Shown here piece by piece: positions 19,484-28,522 of a DNA stretch of 54,105 nt. The notes beneath the pieces were generated by a model that had not been told where the DNA came from, ran no database searches, and saw nothing but the letters and a program-made list of their open reading frames with translations. A program made the position numbers and the translations under genes. Source of the stretch: Porticoccaceae bacterium (GTDB lineage Bacteria; Pseudomonadota; Gammaproteobacteria; Pseudomonadales; Porticoccaceae); NCBI GenBank assembly GCA_023228865.1, contig JALOAH010000015.1, positions 1 through 54,105 of the forward strand, read 5' to 3'. Each line of letters starts with the position of its first letter. The stretch's first letter is position 1.

Positions 19484-19950
19484 CAGTTGTCAGTCTCCTG
19501 TAATTGTCCCGACGCTGCACCCCTGGGTGAATCCGCACGGGGCTCCTGGGTGGCAAAATTCAAGTGTCGAAAACCCAGCCGCCCGGCGGCGTCCATGACC
19601 TGGATGACAGCGCCGTGGGGAGCTTCAGCGTCGGCGATAAGGGTTATCGGCATGCTCATGTCTGATGCGGCAACCTGTTCAAGGGCAGCCATTATGGTCT
19701 CTATTTTGCGGTTGACAAGCATTCTGTCGTTGACAGCGTAACTGCCGTCGCGATCAACCACCACGTCGATACGCGTCGGCAATTCATCAGCGGGAGGAGC
19801 GCCCTCCGCTTCCGGCAATTCAACGGACAGACGGGTCTCCCGAGTAAAGGTTGTGGAAACCATAAAAAAAATCAGCAGCAGAAATACAACATCAATCAGT
19901 GGCGTAATATTGATTTCATCTTTCTGGCGTTTCTGGCGACGCAATTTCAC
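19483..19950 (-). CDS. ExbD/TolR-family biopolymer transport protein
   Basis: This protein has one membrane helix near the N terminus (PLIDVVFLLLIFFMVSTTF) whose Asp is the expected proton-pathway residue, then a periplasmic domain to residue 155. With the ExbB-like partner it should form a proton-driven motor in the inner membrane. The C-terminal 15 residues are polar and probably flexible. It overlaps the exbB stop by four bases. No tonB or tolA/tolB gene is near, so whether it energises TonB-like transport or another envelope process is open. The pair matches the PA2982-PA2983 position. Confidence 0.9.
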   Translation of the reverse strand: MKLRRQKRQKDEINITPLIDVVFLLLIFFMVSTTFTRETRLSVELPEAEGAPPADELPTRIDVVVDRDGSYAVNDRMLVNRKIETIMAALEQVAASDMSMPITLIADAEAPHGAVIQVMDAAGRLGFRHLNFATQEPRADSPRGAASGQLQETDN

Positions 19951-20582
19951 TTGCCGTTGCTCTCCGCGCCCTGAAGAGACCGCTCGCCATGGAGAGCGTC
20001 GACGAGGCGAATGGCCTGGTCTTCCATGGTGATGGTAAGGCTATCGATACGACGCTCAAAAAAGCGGTGGCAAATCAGTGCCGGAATAGCCACCGACAAA
20101 CCGGCGGCGGTGGTAATCAAGGCCTCGGAAATCCCTCCGGCCAGAACCGCCGCATTGCCGGTACCCTGAAGCATAATGGCAGTAAACACCTTGATCATGC
20201 CGATCACCGTGCCCAAAAGACCCAGCAGCGGCGTAATGGATGCAATGGTGCCCAGCACATTGAGATAGCGCTCGAGATCGTGGATCACCTGATTGGCAGC
20301 CTCCTCGATGCTGTCTTTCATAATGTCGCGACCGTGGCTGGCATTGGCAAGCCCTGCCGCAAGTACAAACCCCAGGGGAGAACCCCGTTTCAGCTCGCCG
20401 ATACTTTCCCGGGTCAGCTGGTTGTGCTTGAGGGCATGCCAAACCTGTCCCAACAGTTTCGCAGGCGCCACACGCGACGGTCGCAGCGCCCAGTAGCGTT
20501 CCAGGGCAATGGCAATCACGGCAATGGAGCACAGCAAAATGGGCAGCATCAGCCAACCGCCTGCAACTAACAACTCGTACAC
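19947..20582 (-). CDS. ExbB/TolQ/MotA-family proton channel
   Basis: This is a 211-residue inner-membrane protein with three predicted helices: an N-terminal one from VAGGWLMLPILLCSIAVIAI, and a pair at about 110-135 and 150-175 (IASITPLLGLLGTVIGMI, ALITTAAGLSVAIPAL) that carry the conserved Gly/Pro/Thr channel residues. The start is GTG at 20582 with a GGGGAG ribosome site seven bases upstream. It pairs with the ExbD-like gene that follows and heads the lipid A run. A 366-base gap with a repeat element separates it from comEC. Confidence 0.91.
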   Translation of the reverse strand: MYELLVAGGWLMLPILLCSIAVIAIALERYWALRPSRVAPAKLLGQVWHALKHNQLTRESIGELKRGSPLGFVLAAGLANASHGRDIMKDSIEEAANQVIHDLERYLNVLGTIASITPLLGLLGTVIGMIKVFTAIMLQGTGNAAVLAGGISEALITTAAGLSVAIPALICHRFFERRIDSLTITMEDQAIRLVDALHGERSLQGAESNGK

Positions 20583-20680
20583 ATATGCTCCCCTGTTGAA
20601 GCCCCGCCCAAGGTTTTGATTTGTTGGCTCCAGCCGCCATTAACCCCGCAGCAATCCTGAGAAATTTGCCTCTGTTGTTG

Positions 20681-20797
20681 TTTCAATTGAATATTGTCTG
20701 GTTCGTTCGACTTTCAAGCATCGCCAGCCCTGCTGGCGATAGCAAATTCAGACTGCTGTGGCCGGCATCGCCAATAGCCAACAAAATCAATTTGAAG
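20681..20797. repeat. Nested palindromic repeat, copy A (REP-like core)
   Basis: This is the main content of the 366-base gap between exbB and comEC. The inner core is ATCGCCAGC (20720-20728) paired with GCTGGCGAT (20732-20740). Outer arms resembling TTTCAATTGAATATTGTCT (20681-20699) and, inverted, at about 20781-20797 flank it. The same core and outer arm recur near 30.05 and 51.8 kb. Nothing else recognisable was seen in the gap. Confidence 0.7.
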
Positions 20798-20948
20798 AAC
20801 CATCAGCCGCCGGTTGCCCGTTACCAGCATCGACGCAACAGGGGCTAACTTTACCACATTAACAAGGGGAATCCGGGGCAAAAAATGATCGTTTCATCAC
20901 AGAAAAGCTGCCCTTGAGACAATTTCTTCGACAGGGGTTTTCCACAGA

Positions 20949-23273
20949 TCAGTGCCAATATCGCCGCCTGAGCTTGCGGTTCTCGCTAATTTTCAGCGGT
21001 TGCCCCTGAGGCCACGAAAAAATAACCGCACCACTGCTGGAAGTCTGCCACAGCTCACTGCCCTGCTGGCGGAATCGCGCCACCACATCTTGATGGGGAT
21101 GGCCGAAGTGATGATTGAAACCAGCGGAAAAGACCACATGATCGGGGTTGAAAAAACGGACAAAAGCCTCGGTGGACGAGGTTTTACTGCCGTGATGGCC
21201 AGCCACCAATACGGATACAGGCCGCTGCGCCAGCCCTGCGGATTTCAGGCGCCGGACAATCCGAATCTCGGCATCTTTTTCGATATCACCGGGAAGAAGG
21301 ATGGCCTGCCCGGCGCCCTCGACCAATAGCACACAAGAATGATTGTTGTCTGTTCGCGCCCCCTCTGGCGCCGCCTCAGGCTGTGGCCACAAAAAACTGA
21401 AACGGATACCGTGCCACATCCAGGAAGTATCCTTTTCACAGAGCTGAACATGAACCCCGGCGATGGCCATGGACTCACTGGCATAAATTTCCCGCACCTC
21501 AACTGACGACAGCAGTCCGAATACACCACCGCTGTGATCATTGTCGCCGTGGCTGACCACCAGGGTATCCACGGCCTTGATTCCCTGTGCCGACAGATAG
21601 GGGGCAACCACCGCAACGCCAGTATTAAATGCCGGGCTGAACGAAGGGCCGGTGTCATAAACCAGGGTTTTGTCAGCCACCTGAACCACCGTCGCCAGAC
21701 CCTGGCCGACATCGAGAACCGCCAGCCGCAACAGCGGTGGCGCCTGGGGACGGGACAAAACCACCGCCAGAAAGACAATTGACGCTAGGGATTTGGCTCC
21801 CAATCCCCTCGGCAACAGCCACAGAATCGCCGCCAGTGCTGCCGCCACTAACAACTCGACATCGCCGCGACGAAAAAAATCCAGGCTCGGCCGCCACAAA
21901 CTGGAGGGCGCCTGATCCAGTCCGAGCAACAGCTGGTTAAATCCCGCCAACTGCCAGGCGGCACATTGCCAGAGGAGATTGCCGATTCCGGGCACAAACT
22001 GAAACAGGGCGCCGAGCAGGCACAGCGGCACCACCGCCAGACTAATCCAGGGAATCACAACCAGATTTACCGGCAGCGCCAGCGCCGAGGCGCTGCCCTG
22101 AAAAAACAACAAAAATGGCGCCAGACAAATCAGGACAACCCACTGCGCCTGCACCAGGCTGCGCCAGCGGGAAAGCCGGGGACGGGGCACAAACCAGGCC
22201 AGCAGTGCCGCCACAGCGACAAAAGACAGCCAAAAACCCGACCTGATCACGGCGAGGGGATCCACCAGGGCAACGCCGCACAATGCCCAACCGAGCACCA
22301 GTGCGGGGTTACTGCGGCGGCGCGCCAGCACCGCGACCAGCGCCACCAGAGTCATAATCAAGGCTCGCTGCACCGGCAGGCCAAACCCGGCAATAGCGGC
22401 GTAGGCGATGGCGCCAGCGGCAGAGACACCGGCGGCGATCATGGTTGCCGGCAGGGGCGACCCCAGAGCGGCAACCATTCTGCCAATGGCCATACCCACC
22501 AAAAAGCAAAGCCCCGCCACCATGCCGATATGAAGGCCCGAAACTACCATCAGATGGACGGTGCCACTGGCAATCAAACGGTTGAAACTGGCGGGGGAAA
22601 TCAGGCTGTTATCGCCGAGAATCAGCGCCGCCATAAATCCGGTGACATCGGGGTCAATCCTGGCCGCCTGCAGCCTGTCGAACAGCAGCTGGCGCAGCGC
22701 CAGCAAAGAATGGGGGTCGCTCTGCTCGAGGCGCTGGTTGAAGCCTTGGCCGCGAACATAGCCGGTGGCGGAAATTCCCTCAGCCAAAAGCCAGCCGCTA
22801 TAGTCAAAACCGCCGGGGTTGGAAAAGCCCCGCGGCGAGCGCAACCGCAGCATGAGCTGCCAGCGCTCCCCGGCCTTCACCGGCTCCGCCCCGTACCAGC
22901 TCACCATCAACCTGCGGAGCTTTGGCGGAGAGCCGCCGGCGACGACTTCCTGCGTATCAACCGCGAATCGAAAGCGGCTGCGCTGGCCATCGCTTTCGGG
23001 AAGGGAATCGATTTTACCGGTCACCAAAACATCGACCTTATCGAGGCTCAACGGCAGGCGGTGAGCCAGCTGGTCATGCCCCCAAAGGGCACCGATGACA
23101 GCACCCAGGGCAAAAACGCTGAACAAAGCGGCGCCGTAGCGGCGCGCTTTGGGCACGCTGAGGATGCCAAGAGCCACCGCCAGCAAGCCGTAAAGCCAGG
23201 GCTTGGCAGGCAGTGTCGGCATAAATGCCGGGGCAAATATGCCCAGAGGCAAAATCAAGAGTACAGAGCGCAT
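20949..23273 (-). CDS. comEC: DNA internalisation/competence protein ComEC/Rec2
   Basis: ComEC forms the inner-membrane channel through which single-stranded DNA enters during natural transformation. The 774-residue protein has an N-terminal membrane/OB-like region (DUF4131-like, about 1-190), a central competence domain with many helices (about 200-500, beginning ALILGDNSL and VSGLHIGMVAG) and a C-terminal metallo-beta-lactamase-like domain (about 510-760) with VSHGDNDHSGG and VAGHHGSKTSS metal-binding motifs. It appears intact, which fits a possible competence function, though no other competence genes lie in the window. Gene order matches PA2984. Confidence 0.95.
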   Translation of the reverse strand: MRSVLLILPLGIFAPAFMPTLPAKPWLYGLLAVALGILSVPKARRYGAALFSVFALGAVIGALWGHDQLAHRLPLSLDKVDVLVTGKIDSLPESDGQRSRFRFAVDTQEVVAGGSPPKLRRLMVSWYGAEPVKAGERWQLMLRLRSPRGFSNPGGFDYSGWLLAEGISATGYVRGQGFNQRLEQSDPHSLLALRQLLFDRLQAARIDPDVTGFMAALILGDNSLISPASFNRLIASGTVHLMVVSGLHIGMVAGLCFLVGMAIGRMVAALGSPLPATMIAAGVSAAGAIAYAAIAGFGLPVQRALIMTLVALVAVLARRRSNPALVLGWALCGVALVDPLAVIRSGFWLSFVAVAALLAWFVPRPRLSRWRSLVQAQWVVLICLAPFLLFFQGSASALALPVNLVVIPWISLAVVPLCLLGALFQFVPGIGNLLWQCAAWQLAGFNQLLLGLDQAPSSLWRPSLDFFRRGDVELLVAAALAAILWLLPRGLGAKSLASIVFLAVVLSRPQAPPLLRLAVLDVGQGLATVVQVADKTLVYDTGPSFSPAFNTGVAVVAPYLSAQGIKAVDTLVVSHGDNDHSGGVFGLLSSVEVREIYASESMAIAGVHVQLCEKDTSWMWHGIRFSFLWPQPEAAPEGARTDNNHSCVLLVEGAGQAILLPGDIEKDAEIRIVRRLKSAGLAQRPVSVLVAGHHGSKTSSTEAFVRFFNPDHVVFSAGFNHHFGHPHQDVVARFRQQGSELWQTSSSGAVIFSWPQGQPLKISENRKLRRRYWH

Positions 23274-23372
23274 GGCAACATCCTTGTCCGGGCACCGATT
23301 ACGTTATAGGCTACCACAACAAATTCTGGAATGAACAATGGCAGCAATCCCACTGCCTCTGGATATCGCGCA

Positions 23373-24506
23373 ATGACAACGGCATTAATTCTATCCGGCG
23401 GCGGCGCCCGTGCGGCCTACCAGGCTGGCGTCCTCAAGGCCGTCGCCAAAATCCTTCCTGCAAATGCCTACAACCCCTTCCCCATTATCTGCGGCACCTC
23501 CGCAGGGGCTATTAACACCCTGGCATTGGTGGGCAGACAGGGTTCTTTTAACAGCCGTGTCATGGAATTGGAAAACCTGTGGCGCAATCTCACCGCCGAA
23601 AAGGTCTATCGCACCGATTGTCTCAGCGTATTGAGCAACACCGTCAAACTTGCGCTATCGGTTTTTTTAAATACTGCGGGGATACCCCAACCCCTGGCAC
23701 TACTGGACAATGCCCCATTAAAAAAGCTCCTTGAAGAGATCGTCAACTTCCATGACATGGATGAAGCCATTGCCAGCGGCTATCTAAAAGCGGTGGCCAT
23801 TACCGCCATGTCCTACAGCACCGGACAATCCATTTCTTTTTTCCAGGGTGACCACGACAACTGGAAAAGAGCCCGGCGCATGGGCTTGCGCACGGGTTTA
23901 ACACTGGACCATCTGATGGCCTCTGCGGCGATTCCCACTCTCTTCCCCCCGGTAAAAATCGGTACCAGCTATTTTGGCGACGGCGCCCTGCGCCAGCTCA
24001 AGCCCCTGAGTCCCGCCCTCCATTTGGGTGCCGACCGCCTCTTTGTTATCGGTGTCAGCGACAACGCTGTCCAGCGCAACCGCCCGGAAGCGTCATACCG
24101 CTCACCAACCATTGCGCAAATGATCGGTCATATGCTCAACAGCGCCTTTATCGATACTCTGGAAAGCGATCTTGAAACCCTGCGCGCCATCAACAACATT
24201 GCCCGCTCAATGGATGCCAGCGACTGTGAATATCCCGACTCCGCCGATATCAAATATATTGAATACCTCACCATCACGCCCTCAATGGCAATCAACGAGC
24301 TCGCCGAACACTATGTTCACGAACTGCCCCGCACTGTGCGCACCTTTTTAAGGGTCACCGGCGCCAAAGCCGGTCAGAGCGGCTCCAGTGCCGCCAGCTA
24401 TCTGCTTTTCGAACCCGGATTTTGCGGCCAACTGATCGATATGGGCTATGAGGACACCCTGAAACAAAAAAATGAGGTTCTGGATTTTTTTCGAATAACG
24501 GCGTAA
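23373..24506 (+). CDS. Patatin-like phospholipase
   Basis: This is a predicted serine acyl hydrolase acting on lipids. The oxyanion loop SGGGARAAYQAG lies at the very N terminus, the nucleophile is Ser43 in GTSAG, and the Asp of the catalytic dyad is near residue 203 in FGDGALRQL. The C-terminal 170 residues carry an extra helical region (from RSPTIAQMIGHML on) seen in proteobacterial RssA-like and DUF3336-free patatins. The ATG at 23373 is preferred because it has a weak GGA ribosome site at proper spacing; an upstream in-frame ATG at 23331 would add 14 residues. It is divergent from comEC and has no signal peptide. The substrate is unknown. Confidence 0.88.
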   Translation: MTTALILSGGGARAAYQAGVLKAVAKILPANAYNPFPIICGTSAGAINTLALVGRQGSFNSRVMELENLWRNLTAEKVYRTDCLSVLSNTVKLALSVFLNTAGIPQPLALLDNAPLKKLLEEIVNFHDMDEAIASGYLKAVAITAMSYSTGQSISFFQGDHDNWKRARRMGLRTGLTLDHLMASAAIPTLFPPVKIGTSYFGDGALRQLKPLSPALHLGADRLFVIGVSDNAVQRNRPEASYRSPTIAQMIGHMLNSAFIDTLESDLETLRAINNIARSMDASDCEYPDSADIKYIEYLTITPSMAINELAEHYVHELPRTVRTFLRVTGAKAGQSGSSAASYLLFEPGFCGQLIDMGYEDTLKQKNEVLDFFRITA

Positions 24507-24587
24507 CCCGAAACAGTCTGGCTAACGCTGGTGACCGCTGGCCAAAATAGGCATAATGGATGCCCCCAGAAGCTGTACCCATGTACC

Positions 24588-25124
24588 ATGCCGAGAAAAA
24601 TTTTCCGCCGCTGGGTTCCATCTCACAGAACGTTTGCAGAACGAAAATCCCTGCGTTTTCTCCAGCCGTTGTTGAATGAACCCAACCTTTTCCACCTCAA
24701 CAGGCACTCCGTGTCGGTGGCGCTTTTTGCAGGCATTTTTGCAGCTTTTCTTCCCACCCCTGGCCAGACCCTGATTGCTGCAGCTCTCGCTTTGGTGCTG
24801 CGCTGCAATCTGCCCATTGCCATCGCCCTGATCTGGATTTCCAACCCCTTTACCATGGCGCCGCTTTTTTTTATGACCTATGAGCTCGGTCGCTGGCTAT
24901 TGCAGTGCCCGCCCATGGATTTCAGTTTTCAATTATCCTGGGAATGGTTTCAACTGCAGGGCAAAGCTATAGTAGCGCCGCTGTTGTTGGGAAGCGTGAT
25001 TTCAGGGCTTGTTTTCGGCGGCCTGGGCTATCTCTGCATGCACCAGTTGTGGCGCTGGCATGTGGTGCGCAATTGGGAGGCTCGCAAACAAAAGCGCCTT
25101 TCGCAGCAACCTCCTCACTCGTAA
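24588..25124 (+). CDS. DUF2062 family membrane protein
   Basis: This is a 178-residue inner-membrane protein of the DUF2062 family. MPRKIFRRW at the N terminus is the family's usual opening, and three hydrophobic segments follow (about 45-65, 70-105 and 135-160), including ISNPFTMAPLFF, a conserved NP-containing loop. The ATG at 24588 was chosen over the longer frame because of that match. It overlaps the 3' end of lolE by ten bases on the opposite strand. The same gene (PA2985-like) lies between comEC and the lol genes in pseudomonads. Its molecular function is not established. Confidence 0.88.
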   Translation: MPRKIFRRWVPSHRTFAERKSLRFLQPLLNEPNLFHLNRHSVSVALFAGIFAAFLPTPGQTLIAAALALVLRCNLPIAIALIWISNPFTMAPLFFMTYELGRWLLQCPPMDFSFQLSWEWFQLQGKAIVAPLLLGSVISGLVFGGLGYLCMHQLWRWHVVRNWEARKQKRLSQQPPHS

Positions 25125-26347
25125 CGCAGCACCTCTGCAGGTCTGGTGCGCGCGGCCTTCCAGGCAGGATAGAGGGTGGCAAAAAAGTTCAGCACCAGCG
25201 CCACCACCACCACCGTCATCACATCCACCGCCTGGACATCTGTTGGCAAATAGTCGATGGGATAAATTTCCGAATTGAGGAAGCGAAAACCCAGCAGGTT
25301 TTCCAATGCGCGCACGGCGCTGGAAATATAAAGTGCAGCTGGAACGCCGATAATGACGCCGAGAAAACAACCCCACAGGCCGATGAGACTTCCCTGAATA
25401 AAAAAGACACCCAGTATCTGGCCATTGGTTGCTCCCTGGGTTTTAAGAATGGCGATGGCCGGTTTTTTGTCAACAACGGTCATCACCAGCATGGAAACCA
25501 CATTAAATACGGCAATGGCAATAATCAGGAAAATCAGCATGCCCACCAACTGGCGCGACATTTTGATGGCCTGGTAAAGATTGCCGTGGGTCTGAAACCA
25601 ATCGATAAAGCTGAAATTCGGCGGCAAATTGCCAATCAGATAGTAACCCAGCTCCCTGGCGCCAAAGACATCGTCAAGCCGAAGGCGCAGCCCCTGGGGA
25701 CGCCCCTCGTCAAGCCCGGCCATGGCGCTGGCGGTATTCATATGGACGATGGCGAGACCATTATCCTCAGCGGTATGGGTATTGAAAATGGCGAGCACCC
25801 GCAGCCCCCGCGCACTGGGCGCGAGCTGCTGACCGTCGCTACCCAGCCGGGGCAGGATAAGGGTAAGGCGTTCGCCCTCGGCAACCCCCAGCTGCGCGGC
25901 CAGGGTTTGCGACAGCATAATGCCATCCTCCGCCAGCACATGGGTGAGCGCCTGTGGCAAAATGGCTTTCAGGCCGGTATCCAGGTGAACGGGATCCAGC
26001 CCCTGAATATCGGCCGCTGCGATTTTGCCGCGAAAACTGAGCATCGCCGTTAAGCGACTAAATGGCGTGACCTCGGCAACCCCGGGAATACGGCGAATCT
26101 CCCCTTCCAGCGCTTGCCAGTTTTCAACGCCGCCATTTTGAAACAGCTGGATATGGGGAACCAGCCCCAGTATGCGGGTGCGCATTTCCCGGTCAAAACC
26201 ATTCATCACCGACAGCACAACGATCAGCAGGCTGACCCCCATTACCAGGCCGGTCATGGCCAACAGGGAAATAAATGACGCCAGCCGGGAACTGCTGCCC
26301 GCCGCAAAAAACCGTCTGCCGATAAACCACACGGGGCGCTCAAACAC
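25115..26347 (-). CDS. lolE: Lipoprotein-releasing ABC permease LolC/LolE-type (second copy, lolE)
   Basis: This is a permease of the LolCDE complex that extracts outer-membrane lipoproteins from the inner membrane and hands them to LolA. The 410-residue protein has one N-terminal helix (about 22-45, ending VVLSVMNGFDREM), a large periplasmic domain, and three C-terminal helices, the MacB/FtsX-like layout. The start is taken as GTG at 26347, whose GTGTTTGA overlaps the lolD stop and which follows a GGGAG ribosome site; this puts WFIGRRFF near the N terminus as in LolC/LolE. The longer ATG/GTG frames would run into lolD. Confidence 0.92.
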   Translation of the reverse strand: MFERPVWFIGRRFFAAGSSSRLASFISLLAMTGLVMGVSLLIVVLSVMNGFDREMRTRILGLVPHIQLFQNGGVENWQALEGEIRRIPGVAEVTPFSRLTAMLSFRGKIAAADIQGLDPVHLDTGLKAILPQALTHVLAEDGIMLSQTLAAQLGVAEGERLTLILPRLGSDGQQLAPSARGLRVLAIFNTHTAEDNGLAIVHMNTASAMAGLDEGRPQGLRLRLDDVFGARELGYYLIGNLPPNFSFIDWFQTHGNLYQAIKMSRQLVGMLIFLIIAIAVFNVVSMLVMTVVDKKPAIAILKTQGATNGQILGVFFIQGSLIGLWGCFLGVIIGVPAALYISSAVRALENLLGFRFLNSEIYPIDYLPTDVQAVDVMTVVVVALVLNFFATLYPAWKAARTRPAEVLRYE

Positions 26348-27095
26348 CGTTAAACTCCCCAGAAACCCTGCCGACATTATTTCCGCCGAAGTCGTCGTCG
26401 AGCGCTTCGAGCTTGCCGTCGGCAAGGCGGAGAATGCGACCCATTCGCTTCGCTATGGCCATATCATGGGTGACAATGACAAAGCTGATGTGAAGCTCTC
26501 TGTTGAGTTGCAGCAATAACTCAAACACCGCTGTCGCCGTCACCGGATCGAGATTGCCGGTGGGTTCATCCATCAGCACGCAGGAAGGTCGGGTCGCCAA
26601 AGCTCGAGCGATAGCAACCCGCTGGCGTTCACCCCCGGAAAGCGCGGCGGGTTTGTGGTCAAGGCGCTCGCCAAGCCCCACTTTGGTGAGTAAATCCGCC
26701 GCTATTGCCTGCGCAGACGCTTTTTTCATGCCGCCAATCATCACAGGAATGGCGACATTTTCCAGGGCGCTAAACTCGCCGAGCAAATGGTGAAACTGAT
26801 AGACAAAGCCCAGATGTTTGTTGCGCCACTGCGCCCGCTGGGATTCATTCATGGGACGAACGGCACGGCCATTGATACTGACATCACCGGCGTCGGGATC
26901 GTCGAGGCCACCCATTAGATTGAGCAGCGTCGACTTGCCAGAACCTGAGGAACCGACGATAGCCACCAGCTCTCCCTGACGAATTTCACACTGGAGATCC
27001 GCCAGCACCTGCACTTGATGGGAACCCTGGCGATAGCTGCGGCCCAGCCGGTTACAGGAAATCACGACAGGGGTGGCAGGACTGTCAATGCTCAT
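26340..27095 (-). CDS. lolD: Lipoprotein-releasing ABC ATPase LolD
   Basis: This is the ATPase of the LolCDE lipoprotein exporter. The 251-residue protein has Walker A GSSGSGKST (48-56), the Q-loop in GFVYQFHHLL, signature LSGGERQRVAIARAL, Walker B VLMDEPTGNLD and the switch His in VIVTHD. FVYQFHHLLGEF is typical of LolD among MacB-type ATPases. Its start overlaps lolC by 11 bases and its stop overlaps the lolE start, so the three subunits look translationally coupled. The last 20 residues after ALDDDF extend past the usual E. coli LolD end. Confidence 0.95.
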   Translation of the reverse strand: MSIDSPATPVVISCNRLGRSYRQGSHQVQVLADLQCEIRQGELVAIVGSSGSGKSTLLNLMGGLDDPDAGDVSINGRAVRPMNESQRAQWRNKHLGFVYQFHHLLGEFSALENVAIPVMIGGMKKASAQAIAADLLTKVGLGERLDHKPAALSGGERQRVAIARALATRPSCVLMDEPTGNLDPVTATAVFELLLQLNRELHISFVIVTHDMAIAKRMGRILRLADGKLEALDDDFGGNNVGRVSGEFNGV

Positions 27096-28338
27096 AACGT
27101 AAAACCTCGGAAGGACTCACCTGCCCGGCTCTGTAGGCGGGATACAGTGTGGCAAGGATACTGATCAAAACGCCAAAGCCGGCAATGATGGCCACATCTT
27201 GCCAGAGGAGAACGCTGGGCAGCTGGCTGATAAAATACACTTCGGGATCAAACAGGGTCTTGCCAATGAGTTTTTCAATGGCATTAACAATAACGCCCAG
27301 CTTCCAGGCAATCAGACAACCGGCGACAACCCCGAGGGCAACGCCAGAAATACCGGCAACAGTGCCCTGGACGCGAAAAATGCCGGTTACGGTGGCGCTG
27401 GTGGCGCCCATGGCTCTCAAGACGGCGATATCTTTGCGCTTGCTTGCCACCATCAGCACCAGGCTGGCGACAATGTTGAAGCCGGCAACGGCAATAATGA
27501 CGCAAAGCAGCAGGCCGACGACGGTTTTTTCCATTTTAATGGCGGCAAAGAGGGTTTTCATTGCTTGCTGCCAGGTGGTTATGGTGCCGCCTTCACCTGG
27601 AGAGTCGGCAACGGTGGCCAATGCCGCCACCTGGTCATTGAGGTTAAAGGGATCGGCGACGCTGATACGCAAGCCCTCATAGCCATTGCCGAGGCGAAGC
27701 AACTTCTGGGCGTCCGCCACATGCACCAGGGCGATGCCCGTGTCCACCTGTGCGCCCACCTGATAAACACCGACAACGCGAAGATTTTTAACGCGGGGAA
27801 ACACTCCCACGGGCGTCAATGTCATCTGCGGCAAGGTTAACAGCACTTCATCGCCACTCACCACGTTAAGACTGCGCGCCAGAAGACTGCCCAGCACCAC
27901 GCCGTAGTCACCGGGTCGCAGGTTATCGAGGCTGCCGCTCAGCATATTTTCCCTGAGGGTTTCGACAATACCGCCGCCACCTGGATCAATGCCTTGAAGG
28001 CTTATCCCCTGCAATTGCCCCTGAGCAGAAAGCATCGCCTGGCCATCCACAAAGGGGCTGATATCGACAACGCCGGCAAGGCCATCAATGGCTTTCTCGC
28101 CGCCTTGCCAGTCCGCGCGGGGTTTTGCAAAAGTCAGGGTGATATGGGGTACAACATTCAGGATACGCTCTTTGATTTCCCTGTCAAAGCCATTCATCAC
28201 CGACAGCACAATAATCAGTGCGGCAACCCCCAGGGTCATGGCGGCAAAGGAAAAAACCGACACCAGGGAGAAAAACCCTTCTTCCTTTCTGCTGCGCACA
28301 TAGCGCAGGCCAATAAACCAGGGCAGGCTATTTTTCAT
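27085..28338 (-). CDS. lolC: Lipoprotein-releasing ABC permease LolC/LolE-type (first copy, lolC)
   Basis: This is the first permease gene of the lolC-lolD-lolE operon. The 417-residue protein starts MKNSLPWFIGLRYVRSR, the typical LolC/LolE opening, with a first helix at about 25-48 (ending VLSVMNGFDREIKER), a periplasmic MacB-like domain, and three C-terminal helices. It is related to the second permease but clearly distinct, which supports a heteromeric LolCDE rather than a single LolF. Which of the two is functionally LolC or LolE cannot be settled here. It diverges from a small exported-protein gene with a 184-base shared upstream region. Confidence 0.93.
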   Translation of the reverse strand: MKNSLPWFIGLRYVRSRKEEGFFSLVSVFSFAAMTLGVAALIIVLSVMNGFDREIKERILNVVPHITLTFAKPRADWQGGEKAIDGLAGVVDISPFVDGQAMLSAQGQLQGISLQGIDPGGGGIVETLRENMLSGSLDNLRPGDYGVVLGSLLARSLNVVSGDEVLLTLPQMTLTPVGVFPRVKNLRVVGVYQVGAQVDTGIALVHVADAQKLLRLGNGYEGLRISVADPFNLNDQVAALATVADSPGEGGTITTWQQAMKTLFAAIKMEKTVVGLLLCVIIAVAGFNIVASLVLMVASKRKDIAVLRAMGATSATVTGIFRVQGTVAGISGVALGVVAGCLIAWKLGVIVNAIEKLIGKTLFDPEVYFISQLPSVLLWQDVAIIAGFGVLISILATLYPAYRAGQVSPSEVLRYEH

Positions 28339-28522
28339 GGCTGTCGGCTCTATTGAAAGCGCAGCGCATCATGGCAACTGGCGCACTGAAACACTGGCAA
28401 CGGGCTGTTTTGTCGCGCATAAAAACCATGGTTGTCCAATGCTGATGTATTCTATAAAGGCGGCCATTGTACATGGAAGCCAGGAGCCTGATCCATGCCG
28501 TTGAAAATTTGGAGAGCAGCCT

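Noticed and set aside
21966..23309. 447-codon plus-strand open frame
   Set aside because: Antisense to comEC and low-complexity; no family resemblance.
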